Shown piece by piece: positions 42,550 to 55,409 of a DNA stretch of 64,000 nt (the first letter of the stretch is position 1; each line of letters starts with the position of its first letter). Both the position numbers and the translations under genes were made by a program. The stretch is from Mytilus trossulus (taxonomy: Eukaryota > Mollusca > Bivalvia > Mytilida > Mytilidae). The notes beneath the pieces were generated by a model. It was not told where the DNA came from. It saw only the letters and a list, made by a program, of their open reading frames with translations, and made no database searches. The stretch is from contig NC_086378.1 in NCBI RefSeq assembly GCF_036588685.1, positions 79,873,127-79,937,126 of the forward strand, given 5' to 3'.

Positions 42550-43554
42550 ATGGAGAAGGAATTTTCTTCTACAAATTCAGAAGGTCCTCTGGACGGCCCG
42601 CATGCGTCAAAAAAGATTAATGTCAATCATAAGCCGGGAAATACTAACACATATAACAAAGAGAAATATACGCCAAAAAAGAAACATTCACCGATATACC
42701 ATCCAAACGTTCAAAAGGTGCCAGCTAAACTAAAACATCTTTCAACTGATTCCCATGTTTCGAGAAAGGAAGCTTTTCAGTTGGAGAAAGAAGAAGAAGA
42801 AAACGAAGAGAAAGAAACCCCAAGAGATACCCACAAAAAAACACATTCTGAAGAGACGAAAAATGAAAAAGCTACACATTCAAAAGAAAAAATGCATACA
42901 AAGGAGGCACTTCTAAAGGAGAAACACCATGCTAAGAAGACGCATCCAAAAACGACACTCAATGATGATGAAATAGAGACACATCTTATGGAAATACACA
43001 ATTTAAAGAAATCACAAGCAAAAGATGTACACGATGTAAAAGCGCTGGATACAAAAGAGAAACATAAAGAAGCACATCCACACGATGTAAAAGTAGCACA
43101 TCCAAAGGAGAAGCACGATATAAAAGAAGCACATTCACACCATGTTAAAGCAGCGCACCCAAAGGAGAAGCACGATATAAAAGAAACACATTCACACCAT
43201 GTTAAAGCAGTACATCCAAAGAAGAAACATGATGATAAAGAAGCACATTCACACCATGTTAAAGCAGCGCACCCAAAGGAGAAGCACGATATAAAAGAAG
43301 CACATTCACATTATGTTAAAGCAGCGCACCCAAAGGAGAAGCATGATATAAAAGAAGCACATTCACACCATGTGGAAACAGCACATCCAAAGAAGGAGCA
43401 TAATGTAAAAGAAGCACATTCAATCCATGTAAAAGCAGTACACCCAAAAGAGAAAGATGATGTGAAGATAGCATATTTAAAGGAAATACAAAAGGAAAAT
43501 GATATCATGGAAACACCACCAACAGATGTAAATAGTGGAAAGGAAAACCAATAA
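42550..43554 (+). CDS. Lys/His/Glu-rich repeat protein, copy C (334 aa)
   Basis: Identical in protein to copy A. It has the full upstream region (41336-41876), the putative intron (41972-42513) and AATAAA (43733-43738). It differs from A in the upstream intron (GAGACC for GCGACC near 42230). About 145 bp past the AATAAA its 3' flank is interrupted by the 1,493-bp insertion that A and B lack. Confidence 0.55.
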   Translation: MEKEFSSTNSEGPLDGPHASKKINVNHKPGNTNTYNKEKYTPKKKHSPIYHPNVQKVPAKLKHLSTDSHVSRKEAFQLEKEEEENEEKETPRDTHKKTHSEETKNEKATHSKEKMHTKEALLKEKHHAKKTHPKTTLNDDEIETHLMEIHNLKKSQAKDVHDVKALDTKEKHKEAHPHDVKVAHPKEKHDIKEAHSHHVKAAHPKEKHDIKETHSHHVKAVHPKKKHDDKEAHSHHVKAAHPKEKHDIKEAHSHYVKAAHPKEKHDIKEAHSHHVETAHPKKEHNVKEAHSIHVKAVHPKEKDDVKIAYLKEIQKENDIMETPPTDVNSGKENQ

Positions 43555-43755
43555 AAAGAGGAAAGTAATACAATGGAAACACGACCAACAGAGGCAAATG
43601 ATTGGAAGGACAATAAACTAACAGGGGAAATTAAATGAAGAAAATATACTACCAAAAGATGCAAATAATGAAAATAACAGACAACAAACAGAGGACACGA
43701 ATGAAACACAATCTATACTGAAAATTATGTAAAATAAACTGATATCACAGAGATA

Positions 43756-46071
43756 TGTCTCGCCTTTCTTTTGTTATTTTTATTATGCAAATGTTGAAAT
43801 CAAAATAGCAATACTTTAACATCTTACCATCAAGTTATGAAAATATTCAAAGTTAATGAACCATGACTGAGTTACATGGCTAACATATCCAACTAAGTTA
43901 GACATCACGTGACTTTTGTGACGTATAATAGCCGCCATTTTGTATTATATTTCCCCATATAAAATGCATATATGCTTCAATAAAGTTTAATTTTCCCACA
44001 AACCTGATCCGTTTTCATACTTTTGCAAATCAATCCTTGATATTCAAATATATTTCTATCAAACAATGTTGGTCCTAACAGTTTAATTTTTGATTAAATT
44101 CGGTCAAATCGACATCGTAAAAAATGCACTTTTTCTCGTCATTTCTCCGTTGACTCAATGCTAAATTACCGATACCCATGTCTACTTTTACAACAAATAA
44201 AGAAATTCTGTAAATAAAACACAAACTTTGCAAATCGATCAAGTATATTCAAACATATAGCTCGCAAAAAATACTACTTAAAACAGTTTAATTTCAGGAC
44301 AATTTCGGTCAAACATCGATTTAAAAAAGGGAATTTTCCGAGATTTTTCAAAATGGCGGCTGATGTATCATATGGAAATGTTGCATCAAATCAATGATTT
44401 TTATTATAGTAAGACTTTCCTAGATTATATATAATTTTTCATAAAGAATCTCTGATGTTTCTGTCATTTTCCTTTAGTGATATTTCGATATCATTGATTT
44501 CAAAATAACTTTTCTCAATAAAAAAAAATATTTTAAGTGTGACACAGGAACATTTATTTTGACAGATAATCATCCAGGCGATACTATTACCAGAAAATAG
44601 TTTACAATATCTATAATAAAAAAATTTCTCTTCTTTTTAAAAAAAATTTTTAAAAAGTTTTCTGTATATTTTCTTTTTCTTTAGAAATATATTAAACATT
44701 TCTTTTAGAACAAAAAAAAAATTTTCATCCTAAGAGAAAAAAAAACGATGTCCAATTATAATAGATAAATATTCTATACCTTTACATTCCTTGACCGAAC
44801 AGGTGAAATCTAACTTGGGTTAAATGTTACATCATAATATATTGTCAGGTAGACGTGCAAACCAAAAGCAACCAGGTGACATTCAACATCCTGTCAGTGT
44901 GTATACATGTATTGCCAGAGTTTAAATTTTGTGATATACAAAAGTTTTCATAAATGTACAAATAAATATATTCTCCTTCCCGTGTCAAATCAGAAGACGT
45001 ATGGTTCATAATAAACTTTAGAAGAATTTTATTATTATGAAAATTTCTTTAAAATTTTTTTTTTGCTTAAAACGCATTCAAATATTTATTTGTTTCTATA
45101 ATTATTTCAAAGAAATATTCTGATTCAAATTTTAATTTAAATGAATTTCGATCATTGAATATGATTCTATTGTTATTTATTTTTTAATTCAATATTTAAA
45201 GCTAAATCCAGGCAATGACTCGATATAAAGTTTAAATTGTGTTAAAAAAAGAGTTATTGTATAAATTCCAGCAGAGACGTATGATACGATTGATCAGGTT
45301 TTAACAATATTGTATACCGTATAATATCTATCGACAGAGTTATCGGTCCTGAATAGGACTGATATAGTTGGGTATGACAATTTCCATGTAAATGAGACGA
45401 GCCTGTGCTAATACAACTGCATACCAAATACCATTGACTTATTATAAGTCGTTCCCAAACCTAATTAGAAACATTAACTTGTAAACATTACTGTGTAAAA
45501 GTTTCAAAGTCAATGAACCACGAAGAGGGGGTGGGGATATATTATGATCTCCATGGAAACAATACTTGCAAAAGCAAACACATTTTGCATACCAAATATC
45601 ATTGACTAAACATTAGCAGTTCATCTTAAACTGATCTAATCACAAACTAATACATCATCCTGTAAACTAAGATAAGTTTCAAAGTAAATAGACCATGACT
45701 AAGGGGCGTAGCCAAATTATCTCCATGGAAATGAGATATACCAATGCTTATACAACTGCATACCAAATATCATTGACCTACCACTTGTTGTTCCCCAAAA
45801 ACTGGCCTAATCATAAACTAATACATGTAAAATAAGCAAAAGTTTCGAAGTCAATAGATCATGACTGAGGGGGCAGGTCCTAATAATCTCCATGGAAATG
45901 AGATGTGCCAATGCTTATATAACTGCTTACCAAATATGGTTGCCCTATAACATGTGGTTCACCATAAACTAGACCTAATCACAAACTAATACATTGTTGA
46001 CGCCGTCGCCGTCGCCGACGCCGGAAACAGCATACCTATGTCTCGCTTTTTGACTCTGTCAAGGCGAGACA
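43756..46071. repeat. Repeat with about 165-bp tandem modules (copy C flank, interrupted)
   Basis: Counterpart of 22292-23114 in unit 2. The first module is split at ATGGCTAA/ACAATTTCC by the 1,493-bp insertion at 43884-45376; the remainder continues to GGCGAGACA at 46063-46071. Confidence 0.6.
43884..45376. mobile_element. 1,493-bp TIR insertion in unit 2 only
   Basis: Present between GGCTAA and ACAATTTCC, sequences that are contiguous (GGCTAAACAATTTCC) in copies A and B. The ends are CATATCCAACTA and TAGTTGGGTATG, inverted repeats of 12 bp with one mismatch. The flanking bases add up exactly to the empty site, so no target duplication is visible. The interior is AT-rich, with GCCGCCATTTTG near 43932 and AAAATGGCGGCTG near 44351 as an additional inverted pair. 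No protein was recognised. It is a non-autonomous mobile element of unclear superfamily. Confidence 0.8.
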
Positions 46072-46195
46072 GTTTTGAGGAAATTTATAAGGACTTGTAC
46101 GTCAAATGGGTAAATGATTTCCCACTATTGTTAAATGTGACTGTCATATGTACAGGTGGTGCACATCAATTTATCGAACGGATCTTTCAATGAAG

Positions 46196-49100
46196 TCTTT
46201 TTAGCTCACCTGGTCCGAAGGGCCAAGTGAGCTTTTCTCATCACTTGGCGTCCGTCGTCCGTCGTCGTCCGTCGTCGTTAACTTTTACGAAAATCTTCTC
46301 CTCTGAAACTACTGGGCCAAATCAAACCAAACTTGGCCACAATCATCATTGGGGTATCTAGTTTAAAAAATGTGTGGCGTGACCCGGTCAATCAACCAAG
46401 ATGGCCGCCACGGCTAAAAATAGAACATAGGGGTAAAATGCAGTTTTTGGCTTATAACTCAAAAACCAAAGCATTTAGAGCAAATCTGACATGGGGTAAA
46501 AATGTTTTTATCAGGTCAAGATCTATCTGCCCTGAAATTTTCAGATGAATCGGTCAATCGGTTGTTGGGTTGCTGCCCCTGAATTGGTAATTTTGAAGAA
46601 ATTTTGCTGTTTTTGGTTATTATCTTGAATATTATTATAGTAAGAGATAAACTGTAAACAGCAATAATGTTCAGCAAAGTAAGATCTACAAATAAGTCAA
46701 CATGACCAAAATGGTCAGTTGACCCGTTTAGGAGTTATTGCCCTTTATAGTCAATTTTTAACCATTTTTCGTTAATTAAAGTAATCTTTTACAAAAATCT
46801 TCTCCTCTGAAACTACTTGGCCAAATTAATCCAAACTTGGCCACAATCATCTTTGGGGTATCTAGTTTAAAAAATGTGTGGCGTGACCTGGTCAACCAAC
46901 CAAGATGGCCGCCACGGCTAAAAATAGAACAAAGGGGTAAAATGCAGTTTTTGGCTTATAACTCAAAATCCAAAGCATTTTGAGGAAATCTGACATGGGA
47001 TAAAAATGTTTATCAGGTCAAGATCTATCTGCCCTAAAATTTTCAGATGAATCGGTCAATCGGTTGTTGGGTTGCTGCCCCTGAATTGGTAATTTTGAGG
47101 AAATTTTGCTGTTTTTGGTTATTATCTTGAATATTATTATAGATAGAGATAAACTGTAAACAGCAATAATGTTCAGCAAAGTAAGATCTACAAATAAGTC
47201 AACATGACCAAAATGGTCAGTTGACCCGTTTAGGAGTTATTGCCCTTTATAGTCAATTTTTAACCATTTTTCGTAAATTAAAGTAATCTTTTACAAAAAT
47301 CTTCTCCTCTGAAACTACTTGGCCAAATTAATCCAAACTTGGCCACAATCATCTTTGGGGTATCTAGTTTAAAAAATGTGTGGCGTGACCTGGTCAACCA
47401 ACCAAGATGGCCGCCACCGCTAAAAATAGAACATAGGGGTAAAATGCAGTTTTTGGCTTATAACTCAAAAACCAAAGCATTTTGAGGAAATCTGACATGG
47501 GATAAAAATGTTTATCAGGTCAAGAACTATCTGCCCTGAAATTTTCAGATGAATCGGTCAATCGGTTGTTGGGTTGCTGCCCCTGAATTGGTAATTTTGA
47601 GGAAATTTTGCTGTTTTTGGTTATTATCTTGAATATTATTATAGATAGAGATAAACTGTAAACAGCAATAATGTTCAGCAAAGTAAGATCTACAAATAAG
47701 TCAACATGACCAAAATGGTCAGTTGACCCGTTTAGGAGTTATTGCCCTTTATAGTCAATTTTTAACCATTTTTCGTAAATTAAAGTAATCTTTTACAAAA
47801 ATCTTCTCCTCTGAAACTACTTGGCCAAATTAATCCAAACTTGGCCACAATCATCTTTGGGGTATCTAGTTTAAAAAATGTGTGGCGTGACCTGGTCAAC
47901 CAACCAAGATGGCCGCCACCGCTAAAAATAGAACATAGGGGTAAAATGCAGTTTTTGGCTTATAACTCAAAAACCAAAGCATTTTGAGGAAATCTGACAT
48001 GGGATAAAAATGTTTATCAGGTCAAGAACTATCTGCCCTGAAATTTTCAGATGAATCGGTCAATCGGTTGTTGGGTTGCTGCCCCTGAATTGGTAATTTT
48101 GAGGAAATTTTGCTGTTTTTGGTTATTATCTTGAATATTATTATAGATAGAGATAAACTGTAAACAGCAATAATGTTCAGCAAAGTAAGATCTACAAATA
48201 AGTCAACATGACCAAAATGGTCAGTTGACCCGTTTAGGAGTTATTGCCCTTTATAGTAAATTTTTAACCATTTTTCGTAAATTAAAGTAATCTTTTACAA
48301 AAATCTTCTCCTCTGAAACTACTTGGCCAAATTAATCCAAACTTGGCCACAATCATCTTTGGCGTATCTAGTTTAAAAAATGTGTGGCGTGACCTGGTCA
48401 ACCAACCAAGATGGCCGCCACCGCTAAAAATAGAACATAGGGGTAAAATGCAGTTTTTGGCTTATAACTCAAAATCCAAAGCATTTTGAGGAAATCTGAC
48501 ATGGGATAAAAATGTTTATCAGGTCAAGATCTATCTGCCCTGAAATTTTCAGATGAATCGGTCAATCGGTTGTTGGGTTGCTGCCCCTGAATTGGTATTT
48601 TTGAGGAAATTTTGCTGTTTTTGGTTATTATCTTGAATATTATTATAGATAGAGATAAATTGTAAACAGCAATAATGTTCAGCAAAGTAAGATTTACAAA
48701 TAAGTCAACATGACCAAAATGGTCAGTTGACCCCTTTAGGAGTTATTGCCCTTTATAGTCAATCTTTAACCATTTTTCATAAATCTAAGTAATCTTTTAC
48801 CAAATCTCCACTGAAACTACTAGGCCACAATCATCTTTGGGGTATCTAGTTTGAAAAATGTGTCCGATGACCTGGCCATTCAACCAAGATGGCCGCCACG
48901 GCTAAAAATAGAACATAGGGGTAAAATGCAGTTTTTTGCTTATAACTATGAAACCAAAGCATCTAGAGCAAATCTGACAAGAAGTTAAATTGTTAATCAA
49001 GTCAATATCTATCTGCCCTGAATTTTTCAGATGAATTGGACAACTGGTTGTTGGGTTGCTGCCCTCCAATTGGTAATTTTTAAAGAAATTTTGCCGTTTT

Positions 49101-49479
49101 TAGTTATCTTGAATACTATTATAGATAGCGATAAACTGTAAACAGCAATAATGTTCAGCAAAGTAAGATCTACAAATAAGTCAACATGACCTAAATGGTC
49201 AATTGACCCCTTAAGGAGTTATTGCCCTTTATAGTCAATTTTTAACAATTTTCATTAATTTGGTAAATTTATGTAAATTTTTACCAAATATAGTTCTCTG
49301 TTACTAATGGGCAAAGTTCATGATAGATATAATTGTAAGAAGCAAAATTGTTCAGTAAAGTAAGAACTTCAAACACATCACCATCACCAAAATACAATTT
49401 TGTCATGAATCCATTTGTGTCCTTTGTTTAATATGCACATAGACCAAGGTGAGCGACACAGGCTCTTTAGAGTCTCTAG
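46196..49479 (+). mobile_element. Helitron-like element with 502-bp tandem array, unit 2
   Basis: Counterpart (+20084) of 26112-29395. Differences seen: ACGAAAATC for ACAAAAATC in the first module, GAAATTTTGCTG for GAAATTTTTCTG, GTTGACCCG for GTTGATCCG, ATGTTTATC for ATGTTAATC, and a C-to-T change that breaks one pair of the terminal hairpin (AGAGTC). Confidence 0.65.
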
Positions 49480-50022
49480 TTTTTTTATCAAAAGTCTACA
49501 AAATTGTTCAAAGTTGGTTTACATAAAATTTGTAAAACTCATCACATATACTCTCTTCTGGTCTTACATCAATATAGAAAAATATTAAATGATGTTTAAG
49601 ATCGAAGCAACTTCACTGGTTAGCTCTTTCAGTATAATTGGTTTGATGTTGTCTGGTCCAGCAGCCGTGTCTTGTTTTTAGATTTTTAACTTGTTTTTCT
49701 ACTCCATTTATGTTATGAATTTTTCTTGGAGCACGGTTTGGTGTTATTTTACTTGTTATTAGTGGATGGTTATATTTGTTTGCCCCCGTTTTCTACGTGG
49801 TACTACAAATTTTTGTCACATTTCTCGTGTTTGATATATAGGTCTAGAATCTTTTTGTTGGTGAACGAAAGTCCTCGTTTTCTTTTGGGGTTATTAATAT
49901 ATTTCAATAGGCTTGTCTTCATTTTGTTTCAGAGGTTTAAATATATTAATACCTACTGTGTTAGTAAATATAGTTTGATTTTTTTTATTGAGCTTATATA
50001 CAGTTATATCAGAACCGTGTGA

Positions 50023-51044
50023 ATGCTCGATGCCATTAGTGATACTGAAACTGTGGTTAAATATGATATTGCTACTTTTATACAAGAAGTCACTTCTATA
50101 CTTTTGCAATCTGCAGAACAAACTTTAAGAACACAGAGGCCGGTAATTGATACACGTAATTGTCAAGAAAGCAAACTATGGTTTAACGGAGATTGTAAAA
50201 AGTCTAGAAGGAATTATCGTAAAGCAAAGAGATTATACAAAGAAATTTGGTTCAAACATTTTTAAGAGCAGATTCAAATTGACAGAAAATGTATATAAAA
50301 GAGCTCTGGATGAAAATATTATTAATTTTAATAGAGAGATGCGAATAAAAATGAAAAAAATGAGATAAAAAAATCCAAAAGAGTTTTGGAAATTTTTTAA
50401 CAAAGGTCGAAGAAAAGAAATACAAATATTTCAATAGATGTATTGTTAGATTTTTTCAAAGATTTGAATAAAAATAAGTGTGATGGTCAAAATTGATATA
50501 CAAAATGATGTAAATGATGTACAGAATGATATGTTGAATTGTAATATAACAATTGAAGAAATATAAAAGGCAATACAAGCATAAAAAAAAACAACAAATC
50601 ACCGGGTGAAGCTAAGATAATGTTATAAATGATATATATATCATCGTCTTTTGAGAAAATGAGTGACATATATGTACTTTTAACTTAATTTTTGAAACAG
50701 GTATTGTGCCTGAAGCATGGCATGCTGGTATAATAATATAGGGTTATTGCATTAATATTCCCCAATATTTATTCAATAACACTTTTATTGTATAGCAATA
50801 TAATATTAGAAAGTAAAAATTGGTTTAGACTAAGATTTTGTCGTTGATGACGTCATGAGTTTTGAAGACTAATTGCACTAGTGCAATATTAGAATTTATT
50901 GCATGCTAACCTTTGGTTACTTTCTGTGGGATATATTATATTGCTATACAACAAGTATGGACACAGACGCAAATTGTCAGTGGGGTTAAAGGTCGTTACA
51001 AATGTATTGAAAGCTAGACTGGAAATGTGTATTAACAAATTGAG
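50023..51044 (+). pseudogene. Decayed LINE fragment with MITE-like insertion, unit 2
   Basis: Counterpart (+20084) of 29939-30960, including the 19-bp inverted repeat at 50798-50816 and 50933-50951. No difference from unit 1 was noticed. Confidence 0.6.
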
Positions 51045-52148
51045 TTGATGTGTACATGTCTTCATTCAAATGCATTGACTGATAAAAAAGGTGGCTTCAA
51101 CTTCCACCCCTCTCTATGAATTAGTTGTTTGAGTGTTTGAATATGGAGTTTGTTAATAAATAAATAGCTGCACTCTAAGCGCATGATATGTCTTGATTCC
51201 TTTAAAGGTTGAACTATTTTGTTTTGTACAATTATTAGTCTATTTGTTTTCTCATTGCATTTGTTTTTAAATGTCATTTTAAGGTCTTTTATAGCTGACT
51301 GTGCTGTATGAGCTTTTGTCATTGTTGAAGGCTATTTGGGGACCTGTAGTTGTTGATCGTGTTTTAAATTTTGGAATGTAGCTGAAGTCAACAGACATAG
51401 ACAATTCACCCAAGTTTTATAAAATGATGTGGAAGTGTTTATGTGAATAATTAAGATCGGAAATAAGGAAAGTGTCAAAGTGACAACAACCCAACCATAG
51501 AGTAGACAACAGCTGAAGACCTCCAATGGGTTTTCAATGTAGCCAGAAACTCCTGCACTTATAGGTGTCCAAAAACTATAAAATCCCTTATTTTTTTTTA
51601 GCATATATAAAAATTCATAACACAGAAATGTATAATCTGAAATTTATTACAATCAAAAGGGACCTTAGGTCAATAGTGTAAACAATTCCCCAAAGTTTAA
51701 TTAAAGGTGATGGATGCATTTTTGTGTTATTGTTCAAAATTGGAAAATTCTCTCTTTTTTAAGGATAAAATCTCTCTTCATAACATGGAAATGAAAATTC
51801 TAAAATTTATAAAATCGATGTGGAGCTAATGTCAATAGATATAAACATTTCAACAAAGTTTCTTGAGAGTGGGGGAAAGTGTTTTCTAGTTATTGTCTGA
51901 AGTGTGGATGATGGACTGATAGACAACAGTATACTATAATATGTTGTGTGTGAGGCATTGGTATAATAAAATGGTTTTGAATGAATAATGATTAGAAACT
52001 GTTTAATGCAGTTATTGAGGAAACGACAGTGAAGAAATTGCTGAGATCAATGCGTTTGAATCCTAAGAATTCAATTTTTGTTGAAATGAAACAAAGTTCA
52101 ATTTTTGGCCCTTTGGATCTTAATGTAGACCAATTTGAAAACGGGACA

Positions 52149-52394
52149 ATCCTGTGCAATTGAATATTCCTGGCTATTGGCAATACTGTGCAATTGAAAA
52201 TTTCTTGCTATTGCGCAATATTGTGCAATTAGATATTTCTTGCTATTGTGCAATACTGTGCAATTAAAAATTTCTTGATATTGCACAATACTGTGCAATT
52301 GGAGATTTCTTGCTAGTGTGCAATACTGTGCAATTGAAGATTTCTTGCTATTGCAGAATAATGCAAAATTGAAAATTTCTTGCTATTGCACAAT
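52149..52394 (+). repeat. 35-bp minisatellite, unit 2
   Basis: Counterpart of 32065-32310 at +20084, with the same number of units; no length change between the two copies was seen. Confidence 0.9.
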
Positions 52395-55254
52395 ACTTAG
52401 TATAATAATTTTTGACCCGATTTGGACCAACTTGAAAACTGGGCCCATAATCAAAAATCTAAGTACATGTTAAGACTCACCATATCAAAGAACCCCAAGA
52501 ATTCAATTTTTATTAAAATCAAGCTTATTTTAATTTTGGACCCTTTGGACTTTAATGTAGACCAATTAGAAAACAGGACCTAAAATTAAGAATTTGGACA
52601 TGGTTAGATTTGGCATATCAAAGAAGCACAATACCGTAATTCATTTTTTGATGAAATCAAACAAAGTTTAATTTTGGCCCCTTATTCCTTGGGACCAAAA
52701 CTCCAAAATTAATCCAAACCTTCCTTTTGTGGTCATAAACCTTTATAGATTTCTATTAACTTATACTTAAGTTATTGTTCAAAAACCAAGAAAAATGCTT
52801 ATTTGGGGCCTGTTTTTGGCCCCTAAATCCTACACTGTTGGAATTAAAATTACCAAAATCTATCCCAACCCTCCTTCTGTGGCCATAGACCTTCTGTTTA
52901 CCAATACTTAAGTTATAGAGCAAAAACCAAGAACAATGCTAATTTGGCCCCTTATTCCTAAACTGTTGAGACCAAAATACCCCAAGTCAATCCCACCCTT
53001 CCTTTCATGGTCATAAATCTTGTGTCTAAATTTCATATATTTCTATTTTACTTTCACTGAAGTTAGAGTGCGAAAACCGAATGTCTTTGGATGAAAACAA
53101 TGATGCCAACGTGATACCAATGTACAACCAAAAAGTTTTCAATTTTTGCGGTTGTATAAAAATGATCTCAAATCAAATTTTTAATGGAGTTTGCAACAGT
53201 AATTATTCAACTACTCATTTTAATACATCATAAAGTATTAAAGTGTAAATGTCATACAGTCATGGTGATGATGCCTCCGCTAGCATATAACGTTATAAAG
53301 GTACATAAATCAAGAACTGTTAAAGTGAAGCTGCTAAAAATTGAACTTAAACCGAGTTTAGAGGTCCCGGTAATAAGCATTGTATAAACATTTCACTAAA
53401 TTTAGTTGAGACAAACTTGAGAAATTTTTCCATTTGTGAAAGGGGATAACCCTAGAATGATAATCAAAGTGCTTGTAATCACTGAATGGCTATTAAAGAC
53501 TGCTTAAATTTATCAGTTGGTAGTAAAGTGAATTTTGCATTGTATATTGTATATATAGCATTATTTGAAGTCGATTCAACTTCTATTCTGGACAGAGAAA
53601 GATAACTCCAATTTTCAAAGAAGATTTCATAAAGCAATGGTTTTAGGTAATATTAATTCAACAACCATTCTGGACAAAGAAAGATAACTCCAATTTATTG
53701 TCTTGAATCTACAAAAATGTTTATTTTGGTCCCTCAATTCCTCTACTGTTAGCCCCATAACCCACATAATAGACCTCAAACTTCTACTTATGGTATGAAA
53801 TATCATGGTACAGTTTCAGAACAATTGAAATACTTATACACAACTTTTTGTACTGACACAAGATTAATGTGTGTATTGGGCACCTTTGGAACCCTTATTC
53901 ATAAACCTTAGGGACTATATATATATAACCGCCCCAAAACAATCCCAAGCTTCCTTTTATGATTATAAATATTATGTTATAATTTAATGGCTTCCTTTTT
54001 ACTTATACTGAAGTTATTATCTGGAAACCATCCGTCTTGGGAAGACGACGACAGGATACCTACATGTATTTCAACTGCAAAAATTTCTGTGGTTGTATAA
54101 AAATTTCAAATATGTACAATGAAATATAGTTTTAGAAATTGATAAGCCTAGATAGGCCTTATAATTTTTTCCCCACAAAGTTGAAGGACCATTTACACTC
54201 AGGACCGAGCCATAAGTAGACAGTACAGTCTACAGATGTATTAAAACAACCTAGCATCATATTGCTAGTAGTGGGAGTAGCATTCTTGGGTAAATTTGTT
54301 CTTTTTTTTTTATAATATGTTTGGTTCAAATCAAAATTGAATGCTTTTATCTCCCTAATACTTACATTGTAAATAGAGGTGGTACTACTTTGACAAATCC
54401 TTGTACATGAGAGTTTTCTGTCAAATCTTTATTTCACAAAGAATGAATTGCATAACAATGAACTGAGCTCAAAGCAAAGTACTTTAATAATACACTTAGA
54501 CAAAGAGCTAAATCCAGTGATATACTTTGTACTACAGGTCCTTCATTAACATCCATTGACCAAAACCATATCTCAACAACATTCCATACTACATGGTTGG
54601 ATTTGGAAGTCCTGAAAAAGACATGATTTTTTTTAACATATTTTAAGTATATATACACAGGTTAAAACTTTCTTGTTGTATAATCATTCCGTATCTATAT
54701 ATATATAGCTAGAAACTATCAATTTGCTTAATGCACATATTGATAATCATATATGTTGAGTGTACCTCTGTTGGAAATAAGAACCTAGTTTTAGTCAATG
54801 GACAAAACATTCATAACTATAAAATATTATAGATCTAAGACTTGTCAGTGTCTATTTACCATTGCCACTGAATCAGTGATATATGTATTGTACACATAAT
54901 TATATACATGCAAGACTAAAATTATAAAGTACATACATGTTTGTATATAAGACTAAAACTGACATTCAGTCTTTACAACATCTTCATTCCCAAAGTCATT
55001 TTCAAATCTGACTTCATTGTGAAATAAGATTCCATATCTACAACCAATTAAAAGGAAAAATCCCTCTGATAGACTAGCATTTAAATCCGATTTCTAAAAT
55101 GGAAGCTAGGACACCTTGGAACTTAGAACTAAAAAATATCGAACAATATATCTGATATATTTCAAATGCATGTACACTTGTACATGAAATAATATAAATC
55201 TCTAAAATTCACCATATTGTTCCCTATTTCATCTTCTGTTAGATACTGTATATC

Positions 55255-55409
55255 CAGTGGCGGATCCAGAAATTTTCTTAAGTGGGGGTCCACTGACTGA
55301 CCTAAGAGGGGGCTTGCTCAAGTTATGATTCAGTGAATCCCTATATAAGCAACCAAATTTTTTCCCAAAAAGCAGCCCCCCCCCCTAAATTTGCCTCTGA
55401 TATCAACCT
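55255..55409 (+). mobile_element. CAGTGGCGGATCC MITE, unit 2
   Basis: Counterpart (+20084) of 35171-35325. Confidence 0.75.
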
